Shown: positions 1-9,474 of the stretch, piece by piece | Position numbering within the stretch: position 1 is the stretch's first letter | Layout of the letters: the number at the start of each line of letters is the position of its first letter | Origin: Planctomycetota bacterium | GTDB lineage: Bacteria > Planctomycetota > UBA11346 | Assembly: GCA_016745075.1 (NCBI GenBank) | Contig: JADGDD010000005.1 | Span: 1 to 64,000, forward strand | Reading direction: 5' to 3' | Length of the DNA: 64,000 nucleotides | Program-made: the position numbers and the translations under genes | Notes under the pieces: model-generated | What the model was told of the DNA's origin: nothing | The model's database searches: none | What the model saw: the letters and a program-made list of their open reading frames with translations, nothing else

Positions 1-1632
1 TTATGATACCCTTCTGTAATGACTTGAGATGACGCACTCGGTGTAATGGCCTGAGCGCCAACATTGACCATACTACCAGAAACACTAACGGCACCGACGT
101 TTGAAAAACTTTTACCAGTTAAAACATTTGTGGCTGCTGCATCACCAGTAGCGACTAAGGCCGTCCCTGTTACACCAAAGACATCGGTGCCGTTAGCAAT
201 GTTCCCAGCGACTAAATCGGCATCGCCTGCAACCGAACCCGAACCATTGTGATACCCTGCTGTAATCGTTTGAGAAGAGGCACTCGGTGTAATGGCTTGG
301 GCGCCAACATTCACCATACTGCCAGAAACACCAACAGCACTGGCATTTGAGAAACTCTTACCAGTTAAAACATTCGCGGCGGCGGCATCACCCGTGGCTA
401 CTAAGGCTGTTCCGGTTACACCAAAGACATCGGTGCCACTCGCAATATTCCCTGCTACTAAATCAGCATCACCAACAATTGAACCAGAACCATTATGATA
501 GCCTGCTGTAATAGCCTGAGAAGACGTGCTCGGAGTAATCGCTTGAGCGCCAACATTGACCATACTACCGGAAACACCAACGGCACCGACGTTGGAAAAA
601 CTTTTGCCGGTTAAAACATTCGCAGCCGCGGCATCACCAGTAGCGACTAAGGCCGTCCCTGTTACACCAAAGACATCGGTGCCGTTAGCAATGTTCGCGG
701 CTACCAAATCTGCATCACCGGCAACCGAACCGGAGCCATTATGATACCCTTCTGTAATCGTTTGAGAAGAGGCATTCGGTGTAATCGCTTGGGCACCAAC
801 GTTCACCATACTACCAGAAACACCAACAGCACCGGTGTTGGAAAAACTTTTGCCGGTTAACACATTGGTAGCTACGGCATCACCAGTAGCGACTAAGGCT
901 GTTCCGGTCACACCGAAGACATCTGTACCGCTCACAATGTTCCCAGCGACTAAATCAGCATCACCAACAACTGAACCCGAACCATTATGATACCCTTCTG
1001 TAATAACTTGAGAAGACGCACTTGGTGTAATCGCTTGAGCACCAATATTTGTCATACTACCAGAAACACCTACAGCACCGATGTTGGAAAAACTTTTATC
1101 AGTTAAAACATTGGCGGCTGCCGCATCACCAGTAGCGACTAAGGCTGTTCCAGTCACACCAAAGACATCGGTACCGCTCGCAATGTTCCCTGCTACCAGA
1201 TCAGCATCACCAGCGACCGAACCCGAACCATTATGATACCCTTCTGTAATAACTTGAGAAGATGTACTCGGCGTAATAGATTGGGCACCAACATTCATTA
1301 TACCTACAGCAATTACAGCTGTTCCTGTTACACCAAAAACATCTGTACCGCTCGCAATGTTCTCAGCAACTAAATCAGCATCACCAGCGACCGAACCCGA
1401 ACCATTGTGATACCCTTCTGCAATAACTTGAGAAGACGCACTCGGTGTAATGGCTTGAGCCCCAACATTCACCATACTGCCAGAAACGCCAACAGCACCC
1501 GCATTGGAAAAACTTTTGCCAGTTAAAACATTTACCGCTGACGCATCACCAGTAGCCACTAAAGCTGTTCCGGTCACACCAAAGATATCGGTGCCGCTAG
1601 CAATGTTCTCTGTGACTAAATCGGTATCAATG
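1..1632 (-). repeat. 246-bp in-frame tandem repeat array A
   Basis: The GYHNGSG core recurs near positions 2, 248, 494, 740, 986, 1232 and 1402 (minus strand), giving a 246-bp period. The exception is the last interval of 170 bp, where a unit lacks about 25 codons. Units are highly similar at the DNA level, many differing by a few silent or conservative changes. The array continues past the left edge. Confidence 0.93.
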
Positions 1633-2087
1633 GCTGTGACCGATTTATTACCTGTATACAAACCGTCGGGGATGGTAATAATAAGCTGCCCATCTGTGCC
1701 AAGAAAGCTTGGCTGAAGGGTTGGCAAAACATAGCTGCCTGTCTGGAGACCCCATGCGCCATTTCTTAATCCCCAGTACACTTTGCCTGAGACAACTTCT
1801 GATGGGTCTGCACCGTTCGTGTCATCTACCGTTGGAGTTTTTGCATAAATCTCATCCAAGGTTTTTCCGGTTACGGCTGGGCCTGCACTGGGTTCAGTGA
1901 AGGTCGTTTGCTTGGCAGACGTGGTACCCGTATCAAGTTTCGTATAAATTTCACCGAGGGTGCGCATTTGCGATGCGGTATCTGTTGGCCCTGTGCTGGG
2001 GTCTAATTCTGCCCCATAACCCTGAGCGATACAGGCAGCAAGTGTTGCCACCAAACAAACAGACTTCCTTGTTCTAACTTTGTGCAT
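1..2087 (-). CDS. Exported tandem-repeat protein, copy A (partial, C-terminus beyond left edge)
   Basis: The reading frame is open from an ATG at 2087 to the left edge (at least 695 codons) with no stop, so the gene is truncated by the window. It starts with a signal peptide (MHKVRTRKS followed by a hydrophobic stretch ending ...GYGAELDP). A unique region of about 140 residues follows, then tandem 82-residue repeats with the core GYHNGSGSVAGDADLVAGNI. The first 150 residues are nearly the same as those of the complete paralogue starting at 8460, so the missing end probably carries a DUF1566 domain too (inference). A GAAGGG ribosome site precedes the start. The second repeat unit is shortened, as in the paralogue. 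The role is unknown; a surface or extracellular structural or adhesive function is plausible. Confidence 0.85.
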   Translation of the reverse strand, partial: MHKVRTRKSVCLVATLAACIAQGYGAELDPSTGPTDTASQMRTLGEIYTKLDTGTTSAKQTTFTEPSAGPAVTGKTLDEIYAKTPTVDDTNGADPSEVVSGKVYWGLRNGAWGLQTGSYVLPTLQPSFLGTDGQLIITIPDGLYTGNKSVTAIDTDLVTENIASGTDIFGVTGTALVATGDASAVNVLTGKSFSNAGAVGVSGSMVNVGAQAITPSASSQVIAEGYHNGSGSVAGDADLVAENIASGTDVFGVTGTAVIAVGIMNVGAQSITPSTSSQVITEGYHNGSGSVAGDADLVAGNIASGTDVFGVTGTALVATGDAAAANVLTDKSFSNIGAVGVSGSMTNIGAQAITPSASSQVITEGYHNGSGSVVGDADLVAGNIVSGTDVFGVTGTALVATGDAVATNVLTGKSFSNTGAVGVSGSMVNVGAQAITPNASSQTITEGYHNGSGSVAGDADLVAANIANGTDVFGVTGTALVATGDAAAANVLTGKSFSNVGAVGVSGSMVNVGAQAITPSTSSQAITAGYHNGSGSIVGDADLVAGNIASGTDVFGVTGTALVATGDAAAANVLTGKSFSNASAVGVSGSMVNVGAQAITPSASSQTITAGYHNGSGSVAGDADLVAGNIANGTDVFGVTGTALVATGDAAATNVLTGKSFSNVGAVSVSGSMVNVGAQAITPSASSQVITEGYH

Positions 2088-2180
2088 GAATGCACCCTTC
2101 TGCCAACGTTGGCAATGCGGATCGGCCAAGATTGGCCCGAATACTAAACTTTGGGTATTTTCGCTGTTCTACAAAATCTT

Positions 2181-2507
2181 CTATTTATCTAGTGCTATGA
2201 CATGGCTGCCTGGTTGCAGCACGCCGTCTACATAGAGGTCTACTATATATTCGTTTGTATCTGCCTCGAGATCGACATCTATTGACCAGTTACCCCCTGT
2301 TATCGTTGCAGGGGTGCCGTTGACGCGTATTTCAGCAACGGTGCCAGCGTCTAGGTTCGGCATAACACCGTTCAACTCGACGCTCTCTACTGTAGCAGAG
2401 ACAACAGTTTCTTCTGGTGTGGTGTTGCCGTCATCACCACCGCTACCGCCACAGCCAGTGCACAATAAGAAAAGACAGCTTCCTATGATACTTATTTTCA
2501 TACGCAT
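2181..2507 (-). CDS. Small lipoprotein with Ig-like/VNG domain
   Basis: This protein has 108 residues. The N-terminus has a short hydrophobic segment ending in CTGC then GGSGGDDG, which looks like a lipoprotein signal with a Gly/Asp-rich linker. The rest is a single beta-rich domain (VNGTPATITGGNW) resembling the last domain of the upstream protein (VDGTDIVLTDTNW). Its ATG overlaps the stop of the upstream gene (TAATG), which indicates translational coupling. The function is unknown; it is probably a cell-envelope partner of the repeat proteins. Confidence 0.75.
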   Translation of the reverse strand: MRMKISIIGSCLFLLCTGCGGSGGDDGNTTPEETVVSATVESVELNGVMPNLDAGTVAEIRVNGTPATITGGNWSIDVDLEADTNEYIVDLYVDGVLQPGSHVIALDK

Positions 2508-3487
2508 TATTCGGCTCCCTCTATTTGTATGCTCTGGCTACTGCTAATAGTTTTGCTTGTAGTGGTTCCATTTAGGGATGCTTCTACTAAATAGTTTTTA
2601 CTGGTGCCTACAGCAGGAGCGCTGACCGTCGCAGTCCAGTTGGTGTCTGTGAGTACGATATCAGTACCATCGACACTGAGTGTGACTTGTGCGTCTGATA
2701 CCGTTCCCTTCAAAACAAAACCTGTTACGGTGAAACTTTCGTCTTGGTCGCTGATCTGTATGGTCAGGGTTGCACTTACGCTTGCACCTTTGCCGTCTAC
2801 CGCTTGCAGTTCTATGGTTTGTTGCGTTGCTGTTTCGTAATCAAAGCGGCGTTTGGATTGTAGTACATTATTAACGATGGTGAAATCAGCGCTACTGGAC
2901 ACAGTAGACCACACCCATGTGGCATCATCTTCATCGGTGCAAGACAGCGTACCGATGGTGGTGCCCACCGCACTATTCTCACGCAGAGTATCTGTACTGA
3001 CCGTTATGTTACTGGGAACCATATTCACATAACGACTGGCATAAGCCGTTGTGTCTGTGGCCGTGCCTGCAAACTGTATCCATCCTATGCTTTCACTCCA
3101 GGCGGTGCCGGTAAAATCAGTGCTGTTATTCGCAATACTGACCCCGCCCTGTGTCGGGCCAAAGTTAATCCAACCTGCGGTGGTGCTCCAGCCGTACCCT
3201 GAAAGGCTACCATCTGTGGCTTTATTCACACCCCAGTTGGTGCTACTGGTATTGGCATGTGGGCCTGAGCCGCCAGAACTGAGTTTTATCCAACCAATAT
3301 TGGTAGACCAGACATAGCCAGCAAGGTGATCATGGTATACCAATACCCCGCCCGTACTGGGTTTCGCATTCAGCCAGCCAGCAGTGCTCGACCATGCATA
3401 TTTTACGGTAGTGTCCATTTCAGATGCAAAACTTGCCGTACTTACGGCAAGCACACATGCGGATGTTGTAAGAAATTTGTGTAACAT
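2507..3487 (-). CDS. Exported protein with four WSxxxGW motifs and a cadherin-like domain
   Basis: This protein has 326 residues with a signal peptide (MLHKFLTTSACVLAVS...SFAS). Residues 30-150 hold four spaced copies of an aromatic motif: WSSTAGW, WSTNIGW, WSTTAGW and WSESIGW. A cadherin-like segment follows at about 160-250 (NITVSTDTLREN, FDYET, IQISDQDE). The last 75 residues form a beta-domain similar to the downstream lipoprotein. The gene lies 56 bp after the giant repeat gene and overlaps the lipoprotein gene by one base, so the three are likely one operon. I recognise the domains but not the protein. A surface-attached binding or matrix role is inferred. Confidence 0.82.
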   Translation of the reverse strand: MLHKFLTTSACVLAVSTASFASEMDTTVKYAWSSTAGWLNAKPSTGGVLVYHDHLAGYVWSTNIGWIKLSSGGSGPHANTSSTNWGVNKATDGSLSGYGWSTTAGWINFGPTQGGVSIANNSTDFTGTAWSESIGWIQFAGTATDTTAYASRYVNMVPSNITVSTDTLRENSAVGTTIGTLSCTDEDDATWVWSTVSSSADFTIVNNVLQSKRRFDYETATQQTIELQAVDGKGASVSATLTIQISDQDESFTVTGFVLKGTVSDAQVTLSVDGTDIVLTDTNWTATVSAPAVGTSKNYLVEASLNGTTTSKTISSSQSIQIEGAE

Positions 3488-3543
3488 TCTGGCGCTCCTT
3501 CTATCTGTATCTTTGTATTCATTCTACCTTCAGATAATAAGAA

Positions 3544-6500
3544 TCATTGTCCTCCACGCACAGGCCAGAAATGTTTAGTACCGACCGCCTTAGCCGTGAT
3601 AATCTTGCTTCCTTCCCTCATATTCACGCTCAGAGAGCTACCACCTGTCATAGTAGTACTCGACCAATATTGCCACGTCTCTACGCCAGTGAACGTAGAA
3701 CCTCCTAGATTAGTCCACTTGCCATTTCCTGCATCATTGCTTATTGATGGGCTAGAGTACTCATAATTAATAAGACTACTCAATTCCCTGATATTCGGTA
3801 AACGCCAATCACCAGCGGAAGAACCATCTGTTAAACCTGCTGTACCATTTGCCAAAGCATTACAATAGGTTAATGCGCCTTCCCAAGTTGTACGACCACT
3901 TGCATCTGCCAACCAAATAAGTCCCGTTGAATTATCTGTTACGGTGCCATCACCATTATCACTAAAACGAGGAGAGACATGGGGGATACCTGTTTCTAAT
4001 GCGCCATCATCACGACCTGCTGTAGAATACGCTGTTGTTTGCCCCGTTATGGAAACATTAGCGAAAGGGCCTTCGTCTGTGCCTGTAACACCGAAAATAA
4101 TAGTACCCTTTTTGATGTTGGCTGCAACTAAGTCAGCATCACCGGCAACCGAACCAGAGCCATTATGATAGCCTGTCGTAATCGTTTGAGAAGATGTACT
4201 CGGTGTGATAGATTGAGCACCTACATTTGCCATACTACCAGAAACGCTAACAGCACTCGCATTGGAAAAACTTTTGCCAGTTAAAACATGTGCGGCCGAC
4301 GCATCACCAGTAGCAACTAAAGCCGTCCCAGTCACACCAAAGATATCTTTACCACTCGCAATGTTACCAGCTACCAAATCAGCATCACCAACAACCGAAC
4401 CCGAACCATTGTGATAGCCTTCTGTAATCGTTTGAGAAGAGGTACTCGGTGTAATAGATTGAGCTCCGACGTTCACCATACTGCCAGAAATACCAACGGC
4501 ACCTGCATTTGAAAAACTTTTGCCGGCTAAAACTTTCGAGGAGCCTGCATCACCAGTAGCGATTAGGCCCGTTCCGCTCACACCAAAGATGTCCTTACCG
4601 CTCACAATATTTCCTGCTACTAAATCAGCATCACCGGCAACGGAACCAGAACCATTATGATAGCCTGCTGTAATCGTTTGAGAAGACGCACTCGGCGTAA
4701 TAGCTTGCGCACCAACATTGACCATGCTACCAGACACACCAACAGCACCGACGTTTGAAAAACTTTTACCGGTTAAAACATTCGCAGCCGCGGCATCACC
4801 AGTAGCGACTAAGGCCGTTCCGCTCACACTAAAAATGTCCTTACCGCTCACAATGTTCCCCGCTACTAAATCAGCATCACCAGCAACCGAACCGGAACCA
4901 TTGTGATACCCTTGCGTAATCGTTTGAGAAGATGTACTCGGCGTAATAGCTTGAGCACCAACATTGACCATACTACCGGACACACCAACGGCACCGACGT
5001 TTGAAAAACTTTTGCCGGTTAACACATTCGCGGCGGCAGCATCACCAGTAGCGACTAAGGCCGTCCCAGTCACACCAAAGACATCGGTGCCGCTCGCAAT
5101 GTTCGCTGCTACCAGATCAGCATCACCCGCGACCGCACCAGAGCCATTGTGATAGCCTTCTGTAATCGCTTGAGCAGATGCACTCGGTGTAATGGATTGA
5201 GCACCAACATTCACCATACTGCCAGCAACACCAACAGCACCGACGTTGGAAAAACTTTTGCCAGTTAAAACATTCGCAGCGGCTGCATCACCGGTAGCGA
5301 CTAAGGCTGTTCCAGTCACACCAAAGACATCTGTACCGCTCGCAATGTTCGCTGCTACCAGATCAGCATCACCAGCGACCGAACCCGAACCATTGTGATA
5401 CCCTGCCGTAATGGCTTGAGAAGACGTGCTCGGTGTAATGGCTTGAGCGCCAACATTCACCATACTGCCAGCAACACCAACCGCACCGGCATTTGAAAAA
5501 CTTTTACCGGTTAAAACATTGGCCGCCGCCGCATCACCCGTAGCGACTAAGGCTGTTCCGGTGACACCAAAGACATCGGTGCCGCTCGCAATGTTCGCAG
5601 CTACCAAATCAGCATCACCAGCAACCGAACCTGAACCATTATGATAGCCTTCTGTAATTGCTTGAGAAGACGCACTCGGTGTAATGGCTTGAGCGCCAAC
5701 ATTCACCATGCTGCCAGACACACCAACAGCACCGACGTTGGAAAAACTTTTACCGGTTAACACATTCGCAGCTGCTGCATCACCAGTAGCGACTAAGGCT
5801 GTTCCGGTGACACCAAAGACATCTGTACCGCTCGCAATGTTTGCTGCTACCAAATCAGCATCACCAGCAACCGCACCAGAGCCATTATGATAGCCTTCTG
5901 TAATTGCTTGAGAAGATGCGCTCGGTGTAATGGCTTGGGCACCAACGTTCACCATACTGCCAGAAACACCAACGGCACCAGTGTTTGAAAAACTTTTACC
6001 CGTTAAAACATTGGCGGCTGCTGCATCGCCAGTAGCGACCAAAGCTGTTCCAGTCACACCAAAGACATCTGTACCGCTCGCAATGTTCGCAGCTACCAGA
6101 TCAGCATCACCCGCGACCGCACCAGAGCCATTGTGATAGCCTTCTGTAATCGCTTGAGAAGATGCACTCGGTGTAATGGCTTGAGCGCCAACATTGACCA
6201 TGCTACCAGCAACACCAACGGCACCGACGTTTGAAAAACTTTTGCCAGTTAAAACATTCGCGGCAGCCGCATCACCGGTAGCTACTAAGGCCGTTCCAGT
6301 CACACCAAAAACATCGGTACCGCTCGCAATATTTCCAGCGACTAAATCCGCATCACCGGCAACCGCACCAGAGCCATTGTGGTACCCTTCTGTAATAACT
6401 TGAGATGACGTACTCGGCGTAATAGCTTGAGCGCCAACATTCACCATACTACCAGCAACACCAACAGCACCGGTATTGGAAAAACTTTTACCCGTTAAAA

Positions 6501-8460
6501 CATTGGCGGCTACGGCATCACCAGTAGCGACTAAGGCTGTTCCGGTCACACCAAAGACATCCGTACCGCTCGCAATATTCCCAGCGACTAAATCAGCATC
6601 ACCAGCGACCGAACCCGAACCGTTATGATAGCCTTCTGTAATGACTTGAGAAGATGCACTCGGCGTAATGGCTTGGGCACCAACGTTCACCATACTGCCA
6701 GCAACACCAACGGCACTGACGTTTGAAAAACTTTTGCCGGTTAAAACATTCGCGGCGGCGGCATCACCAGTAGCTACTAAAGCTGTTCCGGTCACACCAA
6801 AAACATCAGTGCCGTTAGCAATGTTCCCAGCGACTAAATCAGCATCACCAGCAACCGAACCCGAACCATTGTGATACCCTTCTGTAATAACTTGAGATGA
6901 CGCACTCGGCGTAATAGCTTGAGCACCAACATTCACCATACTACCAGCAACACCAACAGCACCGGTATTGGAAAAACTTTTACCAGTTAAAACATTGGCG
7001 GCTACGGCATCACCAGTAGCGACTAAGGCTGTTCCGGTGACACCAAAGACATCTGTACCGCTCGCAATATTCCCAGCGACTAAATCAGCATCACCAGCGA
7101 CCGAACCCGAACCGTTATGATAGCCTTCTGTAATGACTTGAGCAGATGCACTCGGCATAATAGCCTGAGTGCCAACGTTCACCATACTGCCAGCAACACC
7201 AACGGCACTGACGTTTGAAAAACTTTTGCCGGTTAAAACATGAGCGGCGGCAGCATCACCCGTAGCGACTAAGGCTGTTCCGGTGACACCAAAGACATCT
7301 GTACCGTTCGCAATGTTCCCAGCTACTAAATCAGCATCACCAGCAACGGAACCGGAACCATTATGATACCCTTCTGTAATAACTTGAGAAGACGCACTCG
7401 GTGTAATAGCTTGGGCGCCAACATTGACCATACTGCCAGAAACACCAACAGCACTGGCGTTTGAAAAACTTGTACCGGTTAAAACATTCGCGGCGGCAGC
7501 ATCACCGGTAGCAACTAAAGCTGTTCCGGTCACGCCAAATATATCAGTACCGTTAGCAATATTCCCAGCAATTAAATCAGCATCACCGGCAACTGATCCC
7601 AAACCATTGTGAGAACCTTTCGTAATAACTTGAGAAGATGTACTCGGCATAATAGATTGGGCACCAACATTGACCATGCTTGTAGCAGGTACGGCTGTTC
7701 CTGTTACACCAAATATATCAGTACCGCTCACAATGTTCCCAGCGACTAAATCAGCATCACCAACGACCGAACCCGCACCATCATGATAGCCTTCTGTAAT
7801 GACTTGAGAAGATGCACTCGGTGTAATAGATTGAGCACCAATATTTGCCATACTACCAGCAACGCCAACGGCACCTATATTTGAAAAGCTTTTACCAGCT
7901 AAAACATGTGTAGCAGCCGCATCACCAGTAGCGACTAAGGCGGTTCCGGTGACACCAAAGACATCGGTGCCGCTGACAATATTCCCAGCTACTAAATCAG
8001 CATCAACGGCTGTAACCGCTTTATTGCCTGTGTATAAGCCGTCGGGAATAACGATAATAAGTTGCCCATCTGTGCCAAGAAAGCTTGGCTGAAGCGTCGG
8101 CAAGACATAACTGCCTGTTTGCAAACCCCATGCGCCATTTCTTAACCCCCAGTACACTTTTCCCGAGACAACTTCTGATGGGTCTGCGCCGTTCGTGTTA
8201 TCTATCATTGGAGTTTTTGCGTAAATCTCATCCAAGGTTTTACCGGTTACGGCGGGGCCTGCACTGGGTTCCGTGAAGGTTGTTTGCTTGGCAGAAGTGG
8301 CACCCGTATCAAGTTTCGTATAGATTTCACCGAGGGTGCGCATCTGCGATGCGGCATCTGTTGGCCCTGTGGTGGGGTCGAGTTCTGCTGTGTAACTGTG
8401 ACTAACACAGGCAGCAAGCGTAGCTACCGTACCAATAAATTTCCAATTTATGCTATGCAT
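3544..8460 (-). CDS. Giant exported tandem-repeat protein with C-terminal DUF1566 domain, copy B
   Basis: From the ATG at 8460 this protein has 1638 residues. That start is preferred over one 30 bp upstream because GGAGG lies 7 bases before it and the residues match the signal peptide of copy A (MHSINWKFIGTVATLAACVS). About 140 unique residues are followed by about 16 copies of an 82-residue repeat whose second unit is shortened. The C-terminal 150 residues form a DUF1566 (Lcl_C) domain, with NGDGTVTDNSTGLIW, GDWRLPNIRELSSL, WSSTT and FWPVRGG. DUF1566 is common in exported proteins of environmental bacteria but has no fixed function. It heads a minus-strand operon with the two following genes. 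An adhesive or structural role is inference. The 260 bp between it and the divergent gene at 8722 show no further gene. Confidence 0.93.
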   Translation of the reverse strand: MHSINWKFIGTVATLAACVSHSYTAELDPTTGPTDAASQMRTLGEIYTKLDTGATSAKQTTFTEPSAGPAVTGKTLDEIYAKTPMIDNTNGADPSEVVSGKVYWGLRNGAWGLQTGSYVLPTLQPSFLGTDGQLIIVIPDGLYTGNKAVTAVDADLVAGNIVSGTDVFGVTGTALVATGDAAATHVLAGKSFSNIGAVGVAGSMANIGAQSITPSASSQVITEGYHDGAGSVVGDADLVAGNIVSGTDIFGVTGTAVPATSMVNVGAQSIMPSTSSQVITKGSHNGLGSVAGDADLIAGNIANGTDIFGVTGTALVATGDAAAANVLTGTSFSNASAVGVSGSMVNVGAQAITPSASSQVITEGYHNGSGSVAGDADLVAGNIANGTDVFGVTGTALVATGDAAAAHVLTGKSFSNVSAVGVAGSMVNVGTQAIMPSASAQVITEGYHNGSGSVAGDADLVAGNIASGTDVFGVTGTALVATGDAVAANVLTGKSFSNTGAVGVAGSMVNVGAQAITPSASSQVITEGYHNGSGSVAGDADLVAGNIANGTDVFGVTGTALVATGDAAAANVLTGKSFSNVSAVGVAGSMVNVGAQAITPSASSQVITEGYHNGSGSVAGDADLVAGNIASGTDVFGVTGTALVATGDAVAANVLTGKSFSNTGAVGVAGSMVNVGAQAITPSTSSQVITEGYHNGSGAVAGDADLVAGNIASGTDVFGVTGTALVATGDAAAANVLTGKSFSNVGAVGVAGSMVNVGAQAITPSASSQAITEGYHNGSGAVAGDADLVAANIASGTDVFGVTGTALVATGDAAAANVLTGKSFSNTGAVGVSGSMVNVGAQAITPSASSQAITEGYHNGSGAVAGDADLVAANIASGTDVFGVTGTALVATGDAAAANVLTGKSFSNVGAVGVSGSMVNVGAQAITPSASSQAITEGYHNGSGSVAGDADLVAANIASGTDVFGVTGTALVATGDAAAANVLTGKSFSNAGAVGVAGSMVNVGAQAITPSTSSQAITAGYHNGSGSVAGDADLVAANIASGTDVFGVTGTALVATGDAAAANVLTGKSFSNVGAVGVAGSMVNVGAQSITPSASAQAITEGYHNGSGAVAGDADLVAANIASGTDVFGVTGTALVATGDAAAANVLTGKSFSNVGAVGVSGSMVNVGAQAITPSTSSQTITQGYHNGSGSVAGDADLVAGNIVSGKDIFSVSGTALVATGDAAAANVLTGKSFSNVGAVGVSGSMVNVGAQAITPSASSQTITAGYHNGSGSVAGDADLVAGNIVSGKDIFGVSGTGLIATGDAGSSKVLAGKSFSNAGAVGISGSMVNVGAQSITPSTSSQTITEGYHNGSGSVVGDADLVAGNIASGKDIFGVTGTALVATGDASAAHVLTGKSFSNASAVSVSGSMANVGAQSITPSTSSQTITTGYHNGSGSVAGDADLVAANIKKGTIIFGVTGTDEGPFANVSITGQTTAYSTAGRDDGALETGIPHVSPRFSDNGDGTVTDNSTGLIWLADASGRTTWEGALTYCNALANGTAGLTDGSSAGDWRLPNIRELSSLINYEYSSPSISNDAGNGKWTNLGGSTFTGVETWQYWSSTTMTGGSSLSVNMREGSKIITAKAVGTKHFWPVRGGQ
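4070..8010 (-). repeat. 246-bp in-frame tandem repeat array B (about 16 units)
   Basis: GYHNGSG-type cores repeat 16 times at 246-bp spacing, except for one shortened interval at the 5' end of the gene (near 7600-7800). Units at the two ends are more divergent (GSHNGLG, GYHDGAG, IKKGTIIF) than the central ones, the usual picture for arrays homogenised by unequal crossover. The plus strand across the array is open in 60-70 codon stretches as a by-product. Confidence 0.95.
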
Positions 8461-8721
8461 ATTAAGGCCTCCAAGCTGACTGGTCAGCAACCGTCTTCCA
8501 TTAGTATGTGGACAAACGTACCTACTTCTATTGTATTAGTGGATTAAAACAAGGGCTATATGAATAGCTGGCAACAAGTGAATCAGATTTTGATTGCTGC
8601 TGGAATAACGGCATCTTGTTGCTGCTGGCTGAAATAGGTGAGTATGTGGTGCAAAATGTGGATAATGCTGTGAAGGTCTAAATAACTGTCCTTTTCATCG
8701 TTTGTAGTGCGTATGTCTGAT

Positions 8722-9474
8722 ATGAAGATATATGCATATATGTTGGCAGCGGTTGTACTTGTGTTGTGTGGTTGTGGTGATGCTGAACAGGACACTGATT
8801 CTCAAGAATTGTTGGTACTGGCAGGCGGCTCTTTCCGTACGCCGACTGAGCAGTTGGTCGAACAGTTTCAGAAAGATACGGGCATAGCCGTTTCAGTCAG
8901 CTTTGGTCAATCCGAAGACCACTTACCACATGTGAAGCAACATGCGCATGGTGATGTGTTTATTACCCATGATCCCTATGCGACATATACTGCGGAGGCA
9001 GCAGCAGAGTTGCAAACGATTGCCGTTGGCTATTTGCGGCCAGTACTGGTTGTTGCGAAGGGAAACCCTTTAGCGATTACTGCTGTAAAGGATTTACAGC
9101 GTGAAGGGGTGCGAGTGGCATTACCCAATGCGGAATTTTCTACCTGCGGAGCAATGGTAGAGACCTTGCTGAAACACAAAGGCTGGCATGAGACTGTTGT
9201 CAAAAATGTAGGAAATGCTTTTTTCCGCTCACATGGGGAAATTGCCCGCGCTATTAACATGGGCCATCGTGATGCTGGCATTATGTGGAACGGTGTCGCC
9301 AATAATTGGCTGAATGATATTGAGATAGTGCCAACAGTAAATGAATACGAAACGATTCGCGTCACTGTTACCGGATTATCGTATTCACCGAAAACAGAAC
9401 TGATTCAGCAGTTTCTTGCTTATGCTCAAGAGCATGGCGGCACTGTCTTTAGTGCATCAGGTTACACTGATTAG
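8722..9474 (+). CDS. ModA-like substrate-binding lipoprotein 1
   Basis: This protein has 250 residues from the ATG at 8722; in-frame GTG 8707 and ATG 8713 are alternatives. The signal ends in a lipobox (LVLCGC) followed by DAEQ, so it is probably a membrane-anchored binding protein. The body has the molybdate-binding-protein pattern: LVLAGGSFRTPTEQLVEQF near the start, GDVFITHDP at about 80, VAKGNPL at about 115, and a late segment with GHRDAGIMWNG. It is the first gene of a five-gene set with a second binding protein, permease, ATPase and heme protein. The ligand is most likely molybdate, tungstate or a similar oxyanion (inference from family and neighbours). Confidence 0.82.
   Translation: MKIYAYMLAAVVLVLCGCGDAEQDTDSQELLVLAGGSFRTPTEQLVEQFQKDTGIAVSVSFGQSEDHLPHVKQHAHGDVFITHDPYATYTAEAAAELQTIAVGYLRPVLVVAKGNPLAITAVKDLQREGVRVALPNAEFSTCGAMVETLLKHKGWHETVVKNVGNAFFRSHGEIARAINMGHRDAGIMWNGVANNWLNDIEIVPTVNEYETIRVTVTGLSYSPKTELIQQFLAYAQEHGGTVFSASGYTD

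Noticed and set aside
64..7612. Many 60-70 codon plus-strand frames inside the repeat arrays
   Set aside because: They are antisense by-products of the 246-bp repeats, repeat at the same period, and the minus-strand frame is continuous with signal peptide and domain.
1..8010. CRISPR-like or satellite interpretation of the periodic DNA
   Set aside because: The period is 246 bp, there are no short repeats with unique spacers, and the sequence is in frame inside large coding regions.
8583..8795. Minus-strand 70-codon frame overlapping the start of the first binding protein
   Set aside because: No ribosome site and no recognisable sequence; it covers the signal peptide region of a well-supported plus-strand gene.
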